Positions 7,976 to 15,671 of a stretch of 33,765 bases of DNA are shown here, in pieces. The stretch lies in NCBI GenBank assembly GCA_027486405.1, contig JAIXPD010000070.1, forward strand, positions 1 to 33,765, in the 5' to 3' direction. The stretch comes from Azospirillum sp. GTDB lineage: Bacteria; Pseudomonadota; Alphaproteobacteria; Azospirillales; Azospirillaceae. A program made the position numbers and the translations under genes. Under the pieces are notes generated by a model that saw only the letters and a program-made list of their open reading frames with translations, had not been told where the DNA came from and did no database searches. Within the stretch, counting starts at the first letter, position 1. Each line of letters opens with the position of its first letter.

Positions 7976-9238
7976 ATGAGCGTGGAAACGGGCACCACAG
8001 ACAACGCAGCCTCGCCATCGCTTGATGGTCCTTTGGCGCGGTTGCGCGTGCTGGAATTGGGACATTTCATCGCCGGGCCGTTCTGCACCCGCCTCATGGC
8101 CGATCTTGGGGCTGATGTCATCAAGGTGGAGGCCCCCGGTCGCGGGGATCCGGTGCGGGGCTGGGGCGAGATGCAGGGCGGTCGGTCGTCCATCTGGTGG
8201 TCGGTGCATGGGCGCAACAAGCGGTCGATCACCCTGAACATGAAGAGCGCGCGGGCCAAGGAGATGCTGCTCGCTCTGGTGCGGGAATGCGACGTTCTCG
8301 TCGAGAATTACCGGCCGGGGCAGTTGGAGCGCTGGGGCCTGGATCACGACGCCCTGCAACGCGCCCGGCCTGGTCTGGTGCTGGTGCGGATCTCGGGCTA
8401 TGGCCAGAGCGGCCCCTACGCGGATCGGTCGGCCTTTGGCGTGATTGGCGAGGCGATTGGCGGCATCCGTCGGTTGACCGCCTTTCCCGACGGCGTCACC
8501 GATCTGCCGCCCGCCCGCACCGGCGTCAGCCTGGGCGACAGCGTCGCCGCCCTGTATGGCGCGTTCGGTGCGCTGGCTGCGATTTTGGACCAACGCGCGC
8601 GGCAAACCCCGGAATTGCGGGTGGTCGACGTCGCGCTGACCGAATCGGTTCTCAGCCTGATGGAAGGGTGCCTGCCGGAATATGGGCTGTTGGGCAAGGT
8701 GCGCGAACCGACCGGCTCGACCCTGCCCACCAACGCCCCGTCGAACGCCTACCGCTGCAAGGACGGGGAATGGGTGTTGATCGCCGCAAACTCGACCCCG
8801 TTGTTCGTGGCGCTGGCCACGCTGATGGAACGGCCCGATCTGGCGCGCGATCCGCGCTTTGCCGAAAACCCGGACCGTGTGCGCCACGCCGAGGCGTTGG
8901 ACGCGATCATCGGGGCGTGGACCGGCGGCCTGACGGTCGATGATGCGGTTGAACGCCTCACCACCGTGAACATTCCGGCGACGAAGATCTATTCGGTTGC
9001 CGACATCGCCAACGACCGGCAGTTCCGGGAACGCGGCATGATCCGGGAGGTCGTGGATCCGGCCTTTGGAACCGTGCTGCATCCGGCACCCTTGCCGATG
9101 TTCAGCGGCGGTGTGGGCGCTGGCGCGATCCGATGGCCCGGCCCGGAGGTGGGCGCGCACAACGCCGAGGTGTATGGCGGCTTGCTTGGGTTGTCTCAGG
9201 CCATGATGGAACAGCTTGCGGCGGAGGGGGTGATATGA
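7976..9238 (+). CDS. CaiB/BaiF family CoA-transferase (class III)
   Basis: This is a 420-residue class III CoA-transferase. It opens LARLRVLELGHFIAGPFCTRLMADLGADVIKVE, in two pieces typical of the family, followed by RGWG, LNMKSARAKE, ENYRPG, RISGYGQSGPYADR and the catalytic Asp188 in GVSLGDSVAALYG. The mechanism passes through an aspartyl-CoA anhydride and moves CoA from a donor such as succinyl-CoA to a carboxylic acid. The acceptor is unknown. The next gene overlaps it by four bases (ATGA) and is an HMG-CoA-lyase-type enzyme, so the likely job is to activate a 3-hydroxy acid for cleavage. Members of this family act on itaconate, mesaconate, hydroxymethylglutarate and citramalate-like acids. 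The start at 7976 has AAGGA nine bases upstream; a longer frame from 7871 does not. Confidence 0.9.
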   Translation: MSVETGTTDNAASPSLDGPLARLRVLELGHFIAGPFCTRLMADLGADVIKVEAPGRGDPVRGWGEMQGGRSSIWWSVHGRNKRSITLNMKSARAKEMLLALVRECDVLVENYRPGQLERWGLDHDALQRARPGLVLVRISGYGQSGPYADRSAFGVIGEAIGGIRRLTAFPDGVTDLPPARTGVSLGDSVAALYGAFGALAAILDQRARQTPELRVVDVALTESVLSLMEGCLPEYGLLGKVREPTGSTLPTNAPSNAYRCKDGEWVLIAANSTPLFVALATLMERPDLARDPRFAENPDRVRHAEALDAIIGAWTGGLTVDDAVERLTTVNIPATKIYSVADIANDRQFRERGMIREVVDPAFGTVLHPAPLPMFSGGVGAGAIRWPGPEVGAHNAEVYGGLLGLSQAMMEQLAAEGVI

Positions 9239-10143
9239 GCGTCGTTGAGATTGTTGAGGTTGGGCCGCGCGACGGCTTCCAGGCCGTCGTTCCCATCATC
9301 CCGACGGCGGACAAGATCGCGCTGTGCCAAGGTCTGCTGGACGCCGGTGTCACGCGGTTGGAGGCGGGTGCCTTCGTCAGCCCAAAGGCCATTCCGCAGA
9401 TGTCCGATGTCCGGCAGGTTCTGGCCGCCATCGGTGCGCCGATGGGACGGCGGATATCGGTGCTGGCCCCCAACGCCAAGGGCGGCCTGCTGGCGCTGGC
9501 GGCCGGGGTGGACGAGATCGTGTTCGTGATTTCGGTGTCTGAAGCGCACAACCGTTCCAACGTGGCGCGCGGCACGGAGGAGTCCTTTGCCGATCTTGCG
9601 GCTCTGCTGCGCACCGCACCGCGCGCGTTCCGGCTTCGCCTCAACCTTGCAACCTGTTTCGATTGCCCGTTCGAAGGGCGGGTGGACGAGGATCGGGTGT
9701 GCCGCTTTGTCGAACAGGCGCTGGCGTTGACGCCCGCGCTGGAATTCGGGGTGTGCGACACGACCGGGCGCGCCTTTCCCGATCACGTCCGCCGCCTGAT
9801 GGGACGCTTGCGCACTCATTATGGGTCTGAGCGGGTCGGTTTCGCCTTTCACGGACACGACACCTACGGGCTGGGGATCGCCAACGCGCTGGCGGCCTAT
9901 GACGCGGGCATCCGCGTGTTTGACGCCGCGACTGGGGGATTGGGTGGTTGTCCCTTCGCGCCGGGAGCCACCGGCAACACGGCCACGGAGGATCTGGTCT
10001 TCACCTTCGCCAACATGGGGGTGCGCACCGGCATCGATCTGGACCGTTTGCTGGCCGTCGCCGACCGGGCGGTGGTCATTCCCGGCGCGTGCGTGGGCGG
10101 GCATGTCCGCGCGTTGCCCCGCCATCGGGTGGTGGCGGTGTGA
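9235..10143 (+). CDS. Hydroxymethylglutaryl-CoA lyase-like enzyme (DRE-TIM metallolyase)
   Basis: This is a 302-residue TIM-barrel lyase. VEVGPRDGFQ near the N-terminus supplies the metal-binding Asp and catalytic Arg. FAFHGHDTYGLGIANALAA supplies the two metal His residues, and GGLGGCPFAPGATGN carries the conserved loop Cys. HMG-CoA lyases split a 3-hydroxy-3-methylacyl-CoA into acetyl-CoA and a keto acid. Some relatives use other 3-hydroxyacyl-CoAs, so the substrate is open. The overlap of its ATG with the stop of the CoA-transferase shows translational coupling and suggests that the two act in sequence. No leucine-degradation partners (methylcrotonyl-CoA carboxylase, isovaleryl-CoA dehydrogenase) are nearby, which argues against a standard leucine role. 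Confidence 0.88.
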   Translation: MSVVEIVEVGPRDGFQAVVPIIPTADKIALCQGLLDAGVTRLEAGAFVSPKAIPQMSDVRQVLAAIGAPMGRRISVLAPNAKGGLLALAAGVDEIVFVISVSEAHNRSNVARGTEESFADLAALLRTAPRAFRLRLNLATCFDCPFEGRVDEDRVCRFVEQALALTPALEFGVCDTTGRAFPDHVRRLMGRLRTHYGSERVGFAFHGHDTYGLGIANALAAYDAGIRVFDAATGGLGGCPFAPGATGNTATEDLVFTFANMGVRTGIDLDRLLAVADRAVVIPGACVGGHVRALPRHRVVAV

Positions 10144-10192
10144 CGGCCATGGCGGGGGGGGGGAGGCGCGCGGATGGTTCCAAGGCGGGGGA

Positions 10193-11089
10193 TCACCCGG
10201 CACCTTGCCCCCGCAAATGGTCGATCAGGACGCGCACCACTTTGGGTAGGCTGGACATCTCGCGCGCGGCGATGCGGATTTCGCGCGCCGCCCATGGCTC
10301 GGCCAGGGGAACCACGGCCAAACGCGAGGTTTCGGCGTAGGGCAGGGCGGCCCCATCGGGCAGGATCGCGATGCCCAACCCGGCGCGCACCATCCGCCGC
10401 ACCCCGTCAAAGCTCATGGCCTCCACCCGCACGCGGACGGTGCGCCCAAGCTCGGCGGCCTTCGCCCGGAACATCGCTTGCAGCGAACTGCCGGTTTGCA
10501 GACCGACCAGATCATGGTCGAGCACATGGGCGAAATCGACGGAGTCCGCCCCGTCCAGCGCGTGGCCGCAAGGCACGATGACGACCAGGCGATCCCGGCG
10601 GTAGGACAGGGTTTCCAGGTCGTCGGCGGGCATAACGCCGTTGTAGATGCCCAGATCGGCCAAACCGTCGCGCACCAGAGAAAGGATGGTGTCGCTGTTT
10701 TCCTCCCGCAGCTCGATCCGCACATCGGGGTTGGCGTTGACGAAGCTGGCCAGATCGTCGGGCAGGAATTGCGCGATGGCGGAGATGTTGGCGGCGATGC
10801 GGACATGCCCGCGCACGCCGCTGGCGAATTCGCTCATGTCGGCGGACATGCGTTCGGTCATGTGCGTGATGGCGCGGGCGTGGCGCAACAGGACCTCGCC
10901 CGCCGGCGTCAAGGCGACCCCCCTATGGCGGCGGTAGAGCAGGGGCACGCCCATCCCGTATTCCAGATCGGCGATCCGCTTGCTGACCGCCGACGCCGCG
11001 ATGTTGTGCAGCGCCGAGGCTTGGGCGATGTTCCCGCATTCCGCCACGGCCGTGAACAGTTGAAGCGTCAAAAGATCGTGGCGCACCAT
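10193..11089 (-). CDS. LysR-type transcriptional regulator
   Basis: This is a 298-residue regulator. It has an N-terminal winged HTH (LLTLQLFTAVAECGNIAQAS, then ASAVSKRIADLE and PLLYRRHRGVALTPAGEVLL), a linker helix, and a LysR substrate-binding domain from about residue 90 (VRIAANISAIAQFLP, LADLGIYNG, VVIVPCGHAL, GLGIAILPDGAA). The start at 11089 is chosen because GGAGG lies six bases upstream; the open frame to 11200 has no such site. It is convergent with the lyase gene (49-base gap) and divergent from the TRAP operon. The 343-base divergent region holds two copies of the CATCG-N7-CGATG motif, and the same motif recurs before the CoA-transferase operon. Control of the whole catabolic island by this protein is inferred. 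The effector is probably an intermediate or the imported acid. Confidence 0.92.
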   Translation of the reverse strand: MVRHDLLTLQLFTAVAECGNIAQASALHNIAASAVSKRIADLEYGMGVPLLYRRHRGVALTPAGEVLLRHARAITHMTERMSADMSEFASGVRGHVRIAANISAIAQFLPDDLASFVNANPDVRIELREENSDTILSLVRDGLADLGIYNGVMPADDLETLSYRRDRLVVIVPCGHALDGADSVDFAHVLDHDLVGLQTGSSLQAMFRAKAAELGRTVRVRVEAMSFDGVRRMVRAGLGIAILPDGAALPYAETSRLAVVPLAEPWAAREIRIAAREMSSLPKVVRVLIDHLRGQGAG

Positions 11090-11213
11090 GTTGGGCCTCC
11101 CTGCCGGTCGCCGCGCGGTGCGTCCAGGCGACGGCGAGGGCCGGGCACAACGCGCGTCGAGCCATCGTGTCCCCGCCTTTGCCATCATGCAATTCGTCAT
11201 TCGGCGCGAATGG

Positions 11214-11230
11214 CATCGTCAGAAGCGATG
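11214..11230. promoter_or_regulatory. Candidate LysR operator 1 (CATCG-N7-CGATG)
   Basis: A perfect 5-bp inverted repeat with a 7-base centre; T11216 and A11228 give T-N11-A spacing. It lies 124 bases upstream of the lysR start. Its centre is 40 bp from the next copy, about four helical turns, as expected for two LysR dimers on one DNA face. Confidence 0.55.
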
Positions 11231-11253
11231 GCTGTGCGCCGCTGATCCGCCGT

Positions 11254-11270
11254 CATCGCCAAACGCGATG
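11254..11270. promoter_or_regulatory. Candidate LysR operator 2 (CATCGC-N5-GCGATG)
   Basis: This second copy has the same outer arms and an extra pair (C-G), giving a 6-bp perfect inverted repeat, again with T-N11-A (T11256, A11268). It lies 162 bases upstream of the first dctP start. Confidence 0.55.
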
Positions 11271-11432
11271 TCGCGCGTTCCCAAACAGTGATTCCGCTGG
11301 GTCGGGTGGCGTGGCCTTATCGAAGACGTCGCCGATCATCCGCAAAAAGAACAATCGACACCGGTTCGCCCGGCGGGATCGGCGTGGTGTTGCGCACAGC
11401 CGCCAATCCATGGACCGATTTGGGAGGAATGC

Positions 11433-12449
11433 ATGAAGATTCAGTCTTGGCTGATGGCCTTGGCCATTGGCGCATCGTCGTTGGCGCTGATCCCCGGAGG
11501 GGCTGCGGCGCAGCAATCGTCCATCGTCATCAAATTCAGCCACGTCGTCACGCCGGACACTCCAAAAGGGAAAGGAGCGGAGAAGTTCAAGGAGTTGGCC
11601 GAGGCGCGTTCCGGCGGCAAGGTGAAGGTCGAGGTCTACCCCAACAGCCAGCTTTACAAGGACAAGGAGGAGATCGAGGCGCTTCAACTGGGTGCGGTGC
11701 AGATGCTGGCCCCCGCCTTGTCGAAATTCGGCCCTCTCGGCACCAAGGAATTCGAGGTGTTTGATCTGCCCTACATCTTCCCGAACACCGAAGCGCTGCG
11801 CAAGGTTACGGAAGGCCCGATCGGGCGGACGCTGCTGAAAAAGCTGGAATCCAAGGGGATCATCGGTTTGGCCTTTTGGGACAACGGCTTCAAGCTGATG
11901 AGCGCCAACCGCCCCTTGCTGATGCCGGAGGATTTCAAAGGTCTGAAGATGCGCATCCAGTCGTCCAAGGTGCTGGAGGCGCAGTTCCGCGCCCTGGGCG
12001 CGCTGCCGCAGGTGATGGCCTTTTCCGAAGTGTATCAGGCCATGCAAACCGGCGTGGTCGATGGCACGGAAAACACCCCGTCCAACCAGATGACCCAGAA
12101 GATCGACGAGGTGCAGAAGCACACGACGCTGTCGAGCCATGGGTACATCGGCTACGCGGTGATCGTGAACAAGACCTTCTGGGAAGGCTTGCCGCCGGAT
12201 GTCCGGACGATTCTGGAAGGGGCGATGCGTGACGCCACCGCCTATGTCAACCAGATCGCCCAGACCGACAACGACAACGCGCTGGCGGCGATGAAGGCAT
12301 CGGGCAAATCGACCTACCACACTCTGACGCCTGACCAGGAAGCCGCCTGGCGCAAGGCTCTGACGCCGGTGCATGTGGACATGGGGCAGCGGGTGGGCCG
12401 CGATCTGATCCAGGCCATCCACAAGGAAACCGGCTTCCTCGCGCCATGA
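11433..12449 (+). CDS. dctP: TRAP transporter substrate-binding protein DctP (first copy)
   Basis: This is a 338-residue periplasmic protein with a signal peptide of about 27 residues (MKIQSWLMALAIG..., cleavage near AAAQQ). The DctP fold follows: IVIKFSHVVTPDTPKGKGAE, VEVYPNSQLYKDKEE, EVFDLPYIF and LKMRIQSSKVLEAQFRALGA. Arg174 in MRIQSS is the conserved residue that salt-bridges the carboxylate of the ligand. TRAP systems use the Na+ gradient and bring in organic acids. GGGAGGAA just before the ATG supports the start. It is first in the operon dctP-dctP-dctQ-dctM. It resembles the second DctP at roughly 60% identity by eye, with most differences outside the binding core. The ligand is probably a hydroxylated dicarboxylate, by context only. 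Confidence 0.93.
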   Translation: MKIQSWLMALAIGASSLALIPGGAAAQQSSIVIKFSHVVTPDTPKGKGAEKFKELAEARSGGKVKVEVYPNSQLYKDKEEIEALQLGAVQMLAPALSKFGPLGTKEFEVFDLPYIFPNTEALRKVTEGPIGRTLLKKLESKGIIGLAFWDNGFKLMSANRPLLMPEDFKGLKMRIQSSKVLEAQFRALGALPQVMAFSEVYQAMQTGVVDGTENTPSNQMTQKIDEVQKHTTLSSHGYIGYAVIVNKTFWEGLPPDVRTILEGAMRDATAYVNQIAQTDNDNALAAMKASGKSTYHTLTPDQEAAWRKALTPVHVDMGQRVGRDLIQAIHKETGFLAP

Positions 12450-12517
12450 GACGTTGCGCGGCACCGCCGCGCCGTCCGTTGCGATCCCACAGTCCCATTC
12501 TTGAGGGGGGCATCATC

Positions 12518-13537
12518 ATGTTCCTTCGTTCGCTGTCGCACGCCGTCATTCTGGGAGCCGTTGCCTTGGGAGCCATGGGGCTTCCGGCGGTTGCCCAGGA
12601 CCGCATCACCATCAAATTCAGCCATGTCGTGACCGCCGACGCGCCAAAGGGAAAGGCCGCCGATTATTTCAAAAAGTTGGTCGAGGCGCGAACCAGCGGG
12701 CGCGTTGTGGTCGAGGTGTACCCGAACAGCCAGCTTTACAAGGACAAGGAGGAGATCGAAGCCTTGCAGTTGGGCGCGGTGCAGTTGCTCGCCCCCGCTT
12801 ACGCCAAGCTGGGATCGATGGGGCTGCGGGAGTTCGAGGTTTTTGATCTTCCCTATCTGTTCGACAGCATGAAAGACGCGCAGGCGGTCACGCAAGGCCC
12901 CATCGGGCAGGAGCTTTTGAAAAAGGCCGAAACCCGTGGCATCACCGGCTTGGCCTTTTGGGACAATTCCTTCAAGCAAATGACGGCCAACCGACCGTTG
13001 CGGACGCCGGAAGATTTCAAGGGGCTGAAGCTGCGCATCCAATCGTCCAAGGTCCTGGACGCGCAGATGCGCGCCCTGAACGCGCTGCCGCAGGTGCTGG
13101 CCTTTTCCGAAGTGTATCAGGCGTTGCAGACCGGCGTGGTCGATGGGCAGGAGAACCCCTTCTCCAACATCTACACCCAGAAGTTCCACGAGGTGCAAAA
13201 GGCGCTGACCATCACCAACCATGGCTATCACGGTTATCTTCTGCTGACCAACAAGCGCTTTTGGGACGATCTGCCCCCCGATCTGCGCGGGGTGCTGACC
13301 GCCGCGATCAAGGACGCCACGTCCTATTTCAACAGCATCGCCAAGCAGGACGATGACGCGGCGCTCGACGCCATCCGCAAATCGGGCAAGACCGAGATCG
13401 TCGAATTGACGCCCCAGGAAAAGGCCGGTTTGAAAAAGGCGCTGCTGCCGGTTCACAAGATGATGGCGGCCCGCGTCGGCGACGGGCTGATCCAGAGCAT
13501 CTACAAGGCGACCGGATTCGATCCCTCGACCTTCTGA
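12518..13537 (+). CDS. dctP: TRAP transporter substrate-binding protein DctP (second copy)
   Basis: This is a 339-residue homologue of the preceding protein: a signal peptide (MFLRSLSHAVILGAVALGAM, cleavage near VAQD), then ITIKFSHVVTADAPKGKAA, VEVYPNSQLYKDKEEIEAL, EVFDLPYLF and LKLRIQSSKVLDAQMRAL with the carboxylate-binding Arg. The start at 12518 follows a purine-rich GAGGGGGG; an upstream in-frame open stretch is not credible. It lies 68 bases after the first copy. Two binding proteins for one membrane pair suggests two related ligands (for example acid and lactone-opened acid, or two stereoisomers), or a recent duplication under dosage selection. The region between FHEVQKALTITNH and NKRFWDDLPP differs most from copy 1. 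Confidence 0.92.
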   Translation: MFLRSLSHAVILGAVALGAMGLPAVAQDRITIKFSHVVTADAPKGKAADYFKKLVEARTSGRVVVEVYPNSQLYKDKEEIEALQLGAVQLLAPAYAKLGSMGLREFEVFDLPYLFDSMKDAQAVTQGPIGQELLKKAETRGITGLAFWDNSFKQMTANRPLRTPEDFKGLKLRIQSSKVLDAQMRALNALPQVLAFSEVYQALQTGVVDGQENPFSNIYTQKFHEVQKALTITNHGYHGYLLLTNKRFWDDLPPDLRGVLTAAIKDATSYFNSIAKQDDDAALDAIRKSGKTEIVELTPQEKAGLKKALLPVHKMMAARVGDGLIQSIYKATGFDPSTF

Positions 13538-13619
13538 TCCGGCGTGTCCGGGGGGAGCGGTGGTTCCCCCCCTCCGTTCCGTTCCAACTGGCTGCGCCAT
13601 GCCGCGCCACGGAGTCCTC

Positions 13620-14216
13620 ATGTTCTTGAAATGCCTTGATCGCTTTGAGGAAATCCTCATCGCGACGCTGATGGGGGCCGCGACCACGATCATCTTTGTG
13701 GCGGTGGTCCACCGCTACGCCTCGGGTCTGCCGGTCATCCAGAATTACATCCTGCATTGGGATTTCGCCTGGGCGCAGGAGTTGTGCATCTACATGTTCG
13801 TGTGGATGGCCAAATTCGGGGCGGCCTATGGCGTGCGCACCGGGATTCATGTCGGCGTCGATGTCGTCATCAACCGCCTGGAACCCGACGCGCGCGCCCG
13901 GTTCATCGTGTTCGGTCTGCTGGCGGGGGCGCTGTTCACCGGCACCGTCGGGTCGTTGGGGACCAATTTCGTCTGGCACATGGCGCAGACCGAACAGACC
14001 TCGGCCGATCTGGAATGGCCGATGTGGATCGTCTATCTGGCGATCCCGCTGGGATCCTACCTGATGTGCTTCCGCTTTCTCCAGGTCATGGTCGCCTTTC
14101 TGCGCACCGGCGCGTTGCCGCACCACGATCATGGCCATGTCGATGGGTTGGAGAGCGCAGACGGGCCGCCGCTTGGCGTCGTCACCCCATCGCCCACCGA
14201 CACCACCCGTTCCTAA
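13620..14216 (+). CDS. dctQ: TRAP transporter small permease DctQ
   Basis: This is a 198-residue membrane protein with four hydrophobic segments (starting near IATLMGAATTIIFVAVV, FVWMAKFGAAYGV, FIVFGLLAGALF and WIVYLAIPLGSYLMCFRFLQ). The motif DFAWAQELCIYMFVWMAKFGA is typical of DctQ. The C-terminal tail is polar and His-rich (HHDHGHVDG). The start at 13620 has GGAG five bases upstream; an in-frame ATG at 13599 is an alternative. It ends 12 bases before dctM. Confidence 0.9.
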   Translation: MFLKCLDRFEEILIATLMGAATTIIFVAVVHRYASGLPVIQNYILHWDFAWAQELCIYMFVWMAKFGAAYGVRTGIHVGVDVVINRLEPDARARFIVFGLLAGALFTGTVGSLGTNFVWHMAQTEQTSADLEWPMWIVYLAIPLGSYLMCFRFLQVMVAFLRTGALPHHDHGHVDGLESADGPPLGVVTPSPTDTTRS

Positions 14217-14228
14217 AGGGGCCACGCC

Positions 14229-15527
14229 ATGAGCGCCGCCGTTATTTTTGGCCTGCTGCTGGTCCTGATGCTGACCGGCATGCCGATTTCCATTTCGCTG
14301 GGTCTGACCGTTCTGACCTTCCTTTTCACCATGACCGAGGTTCCGGTGCAGGCGGTGGCGCTGAAGCTGTTCACCGGCATCGAGAAGTTCGAGATCATGG
14401 CGATCCCGTTCTTCATTCTGGCGGGAAATTTCCTGACGCATGGCGGCGTCGCCCGCCGCATGATCAACTTCGCCACGTCGATGGTCGGCCATTGGCATGG
14501 CGGCTTGGGGCTGGCCGGTGTTCTGGGCTGCGCGCTGTTCGCGGCGGTGTCGGGATCCAGCCCGGCCACCGTGGTCGCCATCGGCTCCATCATTTTGCCC
14601 GCCATGGTCCGGCAGGGCTTTCCCCGCCAGTTCGGCGCGGGCGTCATCACCACGTCAGGCGCGCTGGGCATTCTCATTCCGCCGTCGATCGTTATGGTGA
14701 TGTATTCGGTGGCGACCAGCGGCAGCCAGCATTCAGCGTCGGTCGGGCAATTGTTCATGGCCGGGGTGATCCCCGGTTTGATGCTGGCGGCGCTGTTGGG
14801 CGGCGTGACCTGGCATCGGGCGCGCAAGTTCGGCTACCCGCGCATGCCCAAGGCCAGCCCGGGGGAGCGCTGGCGCGCGTTCCGTGAGGCGATTTGGGGC
14901 CTGTCGCTGATCGTCATCGTCATCGGCGGCATCTACACCGGGGCCTTCACCCCGACCGAAGCGGCGGCGATGAGCGCCGTCTACGCCTTCGTCATCGCGG
15001 TCTTCGTTTACAAGGACATGCCGCTGGCGGGCGTGCCGAAGGTGCTGTTGTCGTCGGCCAACATGTCGGCGATGCTGCTCTACATCATCACCAACGCCGT
15101 GCTGTTTTCGTTCGTTCTGACGTCGGAAAACATCCCGCAGCACGTCGCCGATTGGATCGTCGCGCAGGGTTTTGGCGTCTTCGCCTTCCTGCTCGTGACC
15201 AATCTGCTGCTGCTGATGGCCGGGAACTTCATGGAGCCGTCCTCCATCGTCCTCATCATGGCCCCGATCCTGTTCCCGGTGGCGGTGACGTTGGGCGTCG
15301 ATCCGGTCCATTTCGGCATCATCATGGTGGTGAACATGGAGGTTGGCATGTGCCACCCGCCGGTCGGCCTCAACCTCTACGTCGCCAGCGGCATCACCAA
15401 GATGGGCATCACCGAACTGACGGTGGCGGTGTGGCCCTGGTTGCTGGCGATGCTGGGCTTTCTTGTTCTCATCACCTACGCGCCCATTCTGTCGCTGTGG
15501 TTGCCCCGGACGCTCGGGATGATGTGA
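14229..15527 (+). CDS. dctM: TRAP transporter large permease DctM
   Basis: This is a 432-residue transport subunit of the DctM/ion-transporter superfamily. It has about 12 hydrophobic segments and the motifs VSGSSPATVVAIGSIILPAM, ALGILIPPSIVMVMY, GGIYTGAFTPTEAAAMSA and MEVGMCHPPVGLNLYVASGI. It carries the substrate and Na+ across the inner membrane with DctQ and either DctP. The length is normal for a separate DctM. AAGGGG precedes the ATG. The operon probably ends here; an inverted repeat follows the stop. Confidence 0.94.
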   Translation: MSAAVIFGLLLVLMLTGMPISISLGLTVLTFLFTMTEVPVQAVALKLFTGIEKFEIMAIPFFILAGNFLTHGGVARRMINFATSMVGHWHGGLGLAGVLGCALFAAVSGSSPATVVAIGSIILPAMVRQGFPRQFGAGVITTSGALGILIPPSIVMVMYSVATSGSQHSASVGQLFMAGVIPGLMLAALLGGVTWHRARKFGYPRMPKASPGERWRAFREAIWGLSLIVIVIGGIYTGAFTPTEAAAMSAVYAFVIAVFVYKDMPLAGVPKVLLSSANMSAMLLYIITNAVLFSFVLTSENIPQHVADWIVAQGFGVFAFLLVTNLLLLMAGNFMEPSSIVLIMAPILFPVAVTLGVDPVHFGIIMVVNMEVGMCHPPVGLNLYVASGITKMGITELTVAVWPWLLAMLGFLVLITYAPILSLWLPRTLGMM

Positions 15528-15538
15528 GCCTGCGGAGG

Positions 15539-15563
15539 CCGCCATCCCGGATCGAGATGGCGG
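15539..15563. promoter_or_regulatory. 8-bp inverted repeat after dctM
   Basis: CCGCCATC (15539-15546) pairs with GATGGCGG (15556-15563) across nine bases. It has no T run, so it is a weak terminator at best. It also contains T-N11-A (T15545, A15557) with CATC/GATG arms resembling the candidate LysR sites, so it could be a degenerate operator for the MFS operon. Confidence 0.35.
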
Positions 15564-15593
15564 CAATCGCGAACCGGAACTTGAACCCATGCC

Positions 15594-15638
15594 CGATTGG
15601 ATGATGATTGCTGGAAAAACAAACAAATCATCCAATCG
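15594..15638. promoter_or_regulatory. 12-bp perfect inverted repeat upstream of the MFS operon
   Basis: CGATTGGATGAT (15594-15605) is exactly inverted as ATCATCCAATCG (15627-15638) around a 21-base AT-rich centre. It ends 33 bases before the MFS start. This is a strong candidate operator (for example for a GntR-type regulator encoded elsewhere), or an RNA hairpin in the leader. No local gene other than the LysR protein could bind it. Confidence 0.5.
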
Positions 15639-15671
15639 CGTCGCATGACGTTCGGATCGGGAGGAAAAACA

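Noticed and set aside
10154..10163. Run of ten G as a phase-variable switch
   Set aside because: It lies between the ends of two convergent genes, where a length change would not alter a start or a reading frame.
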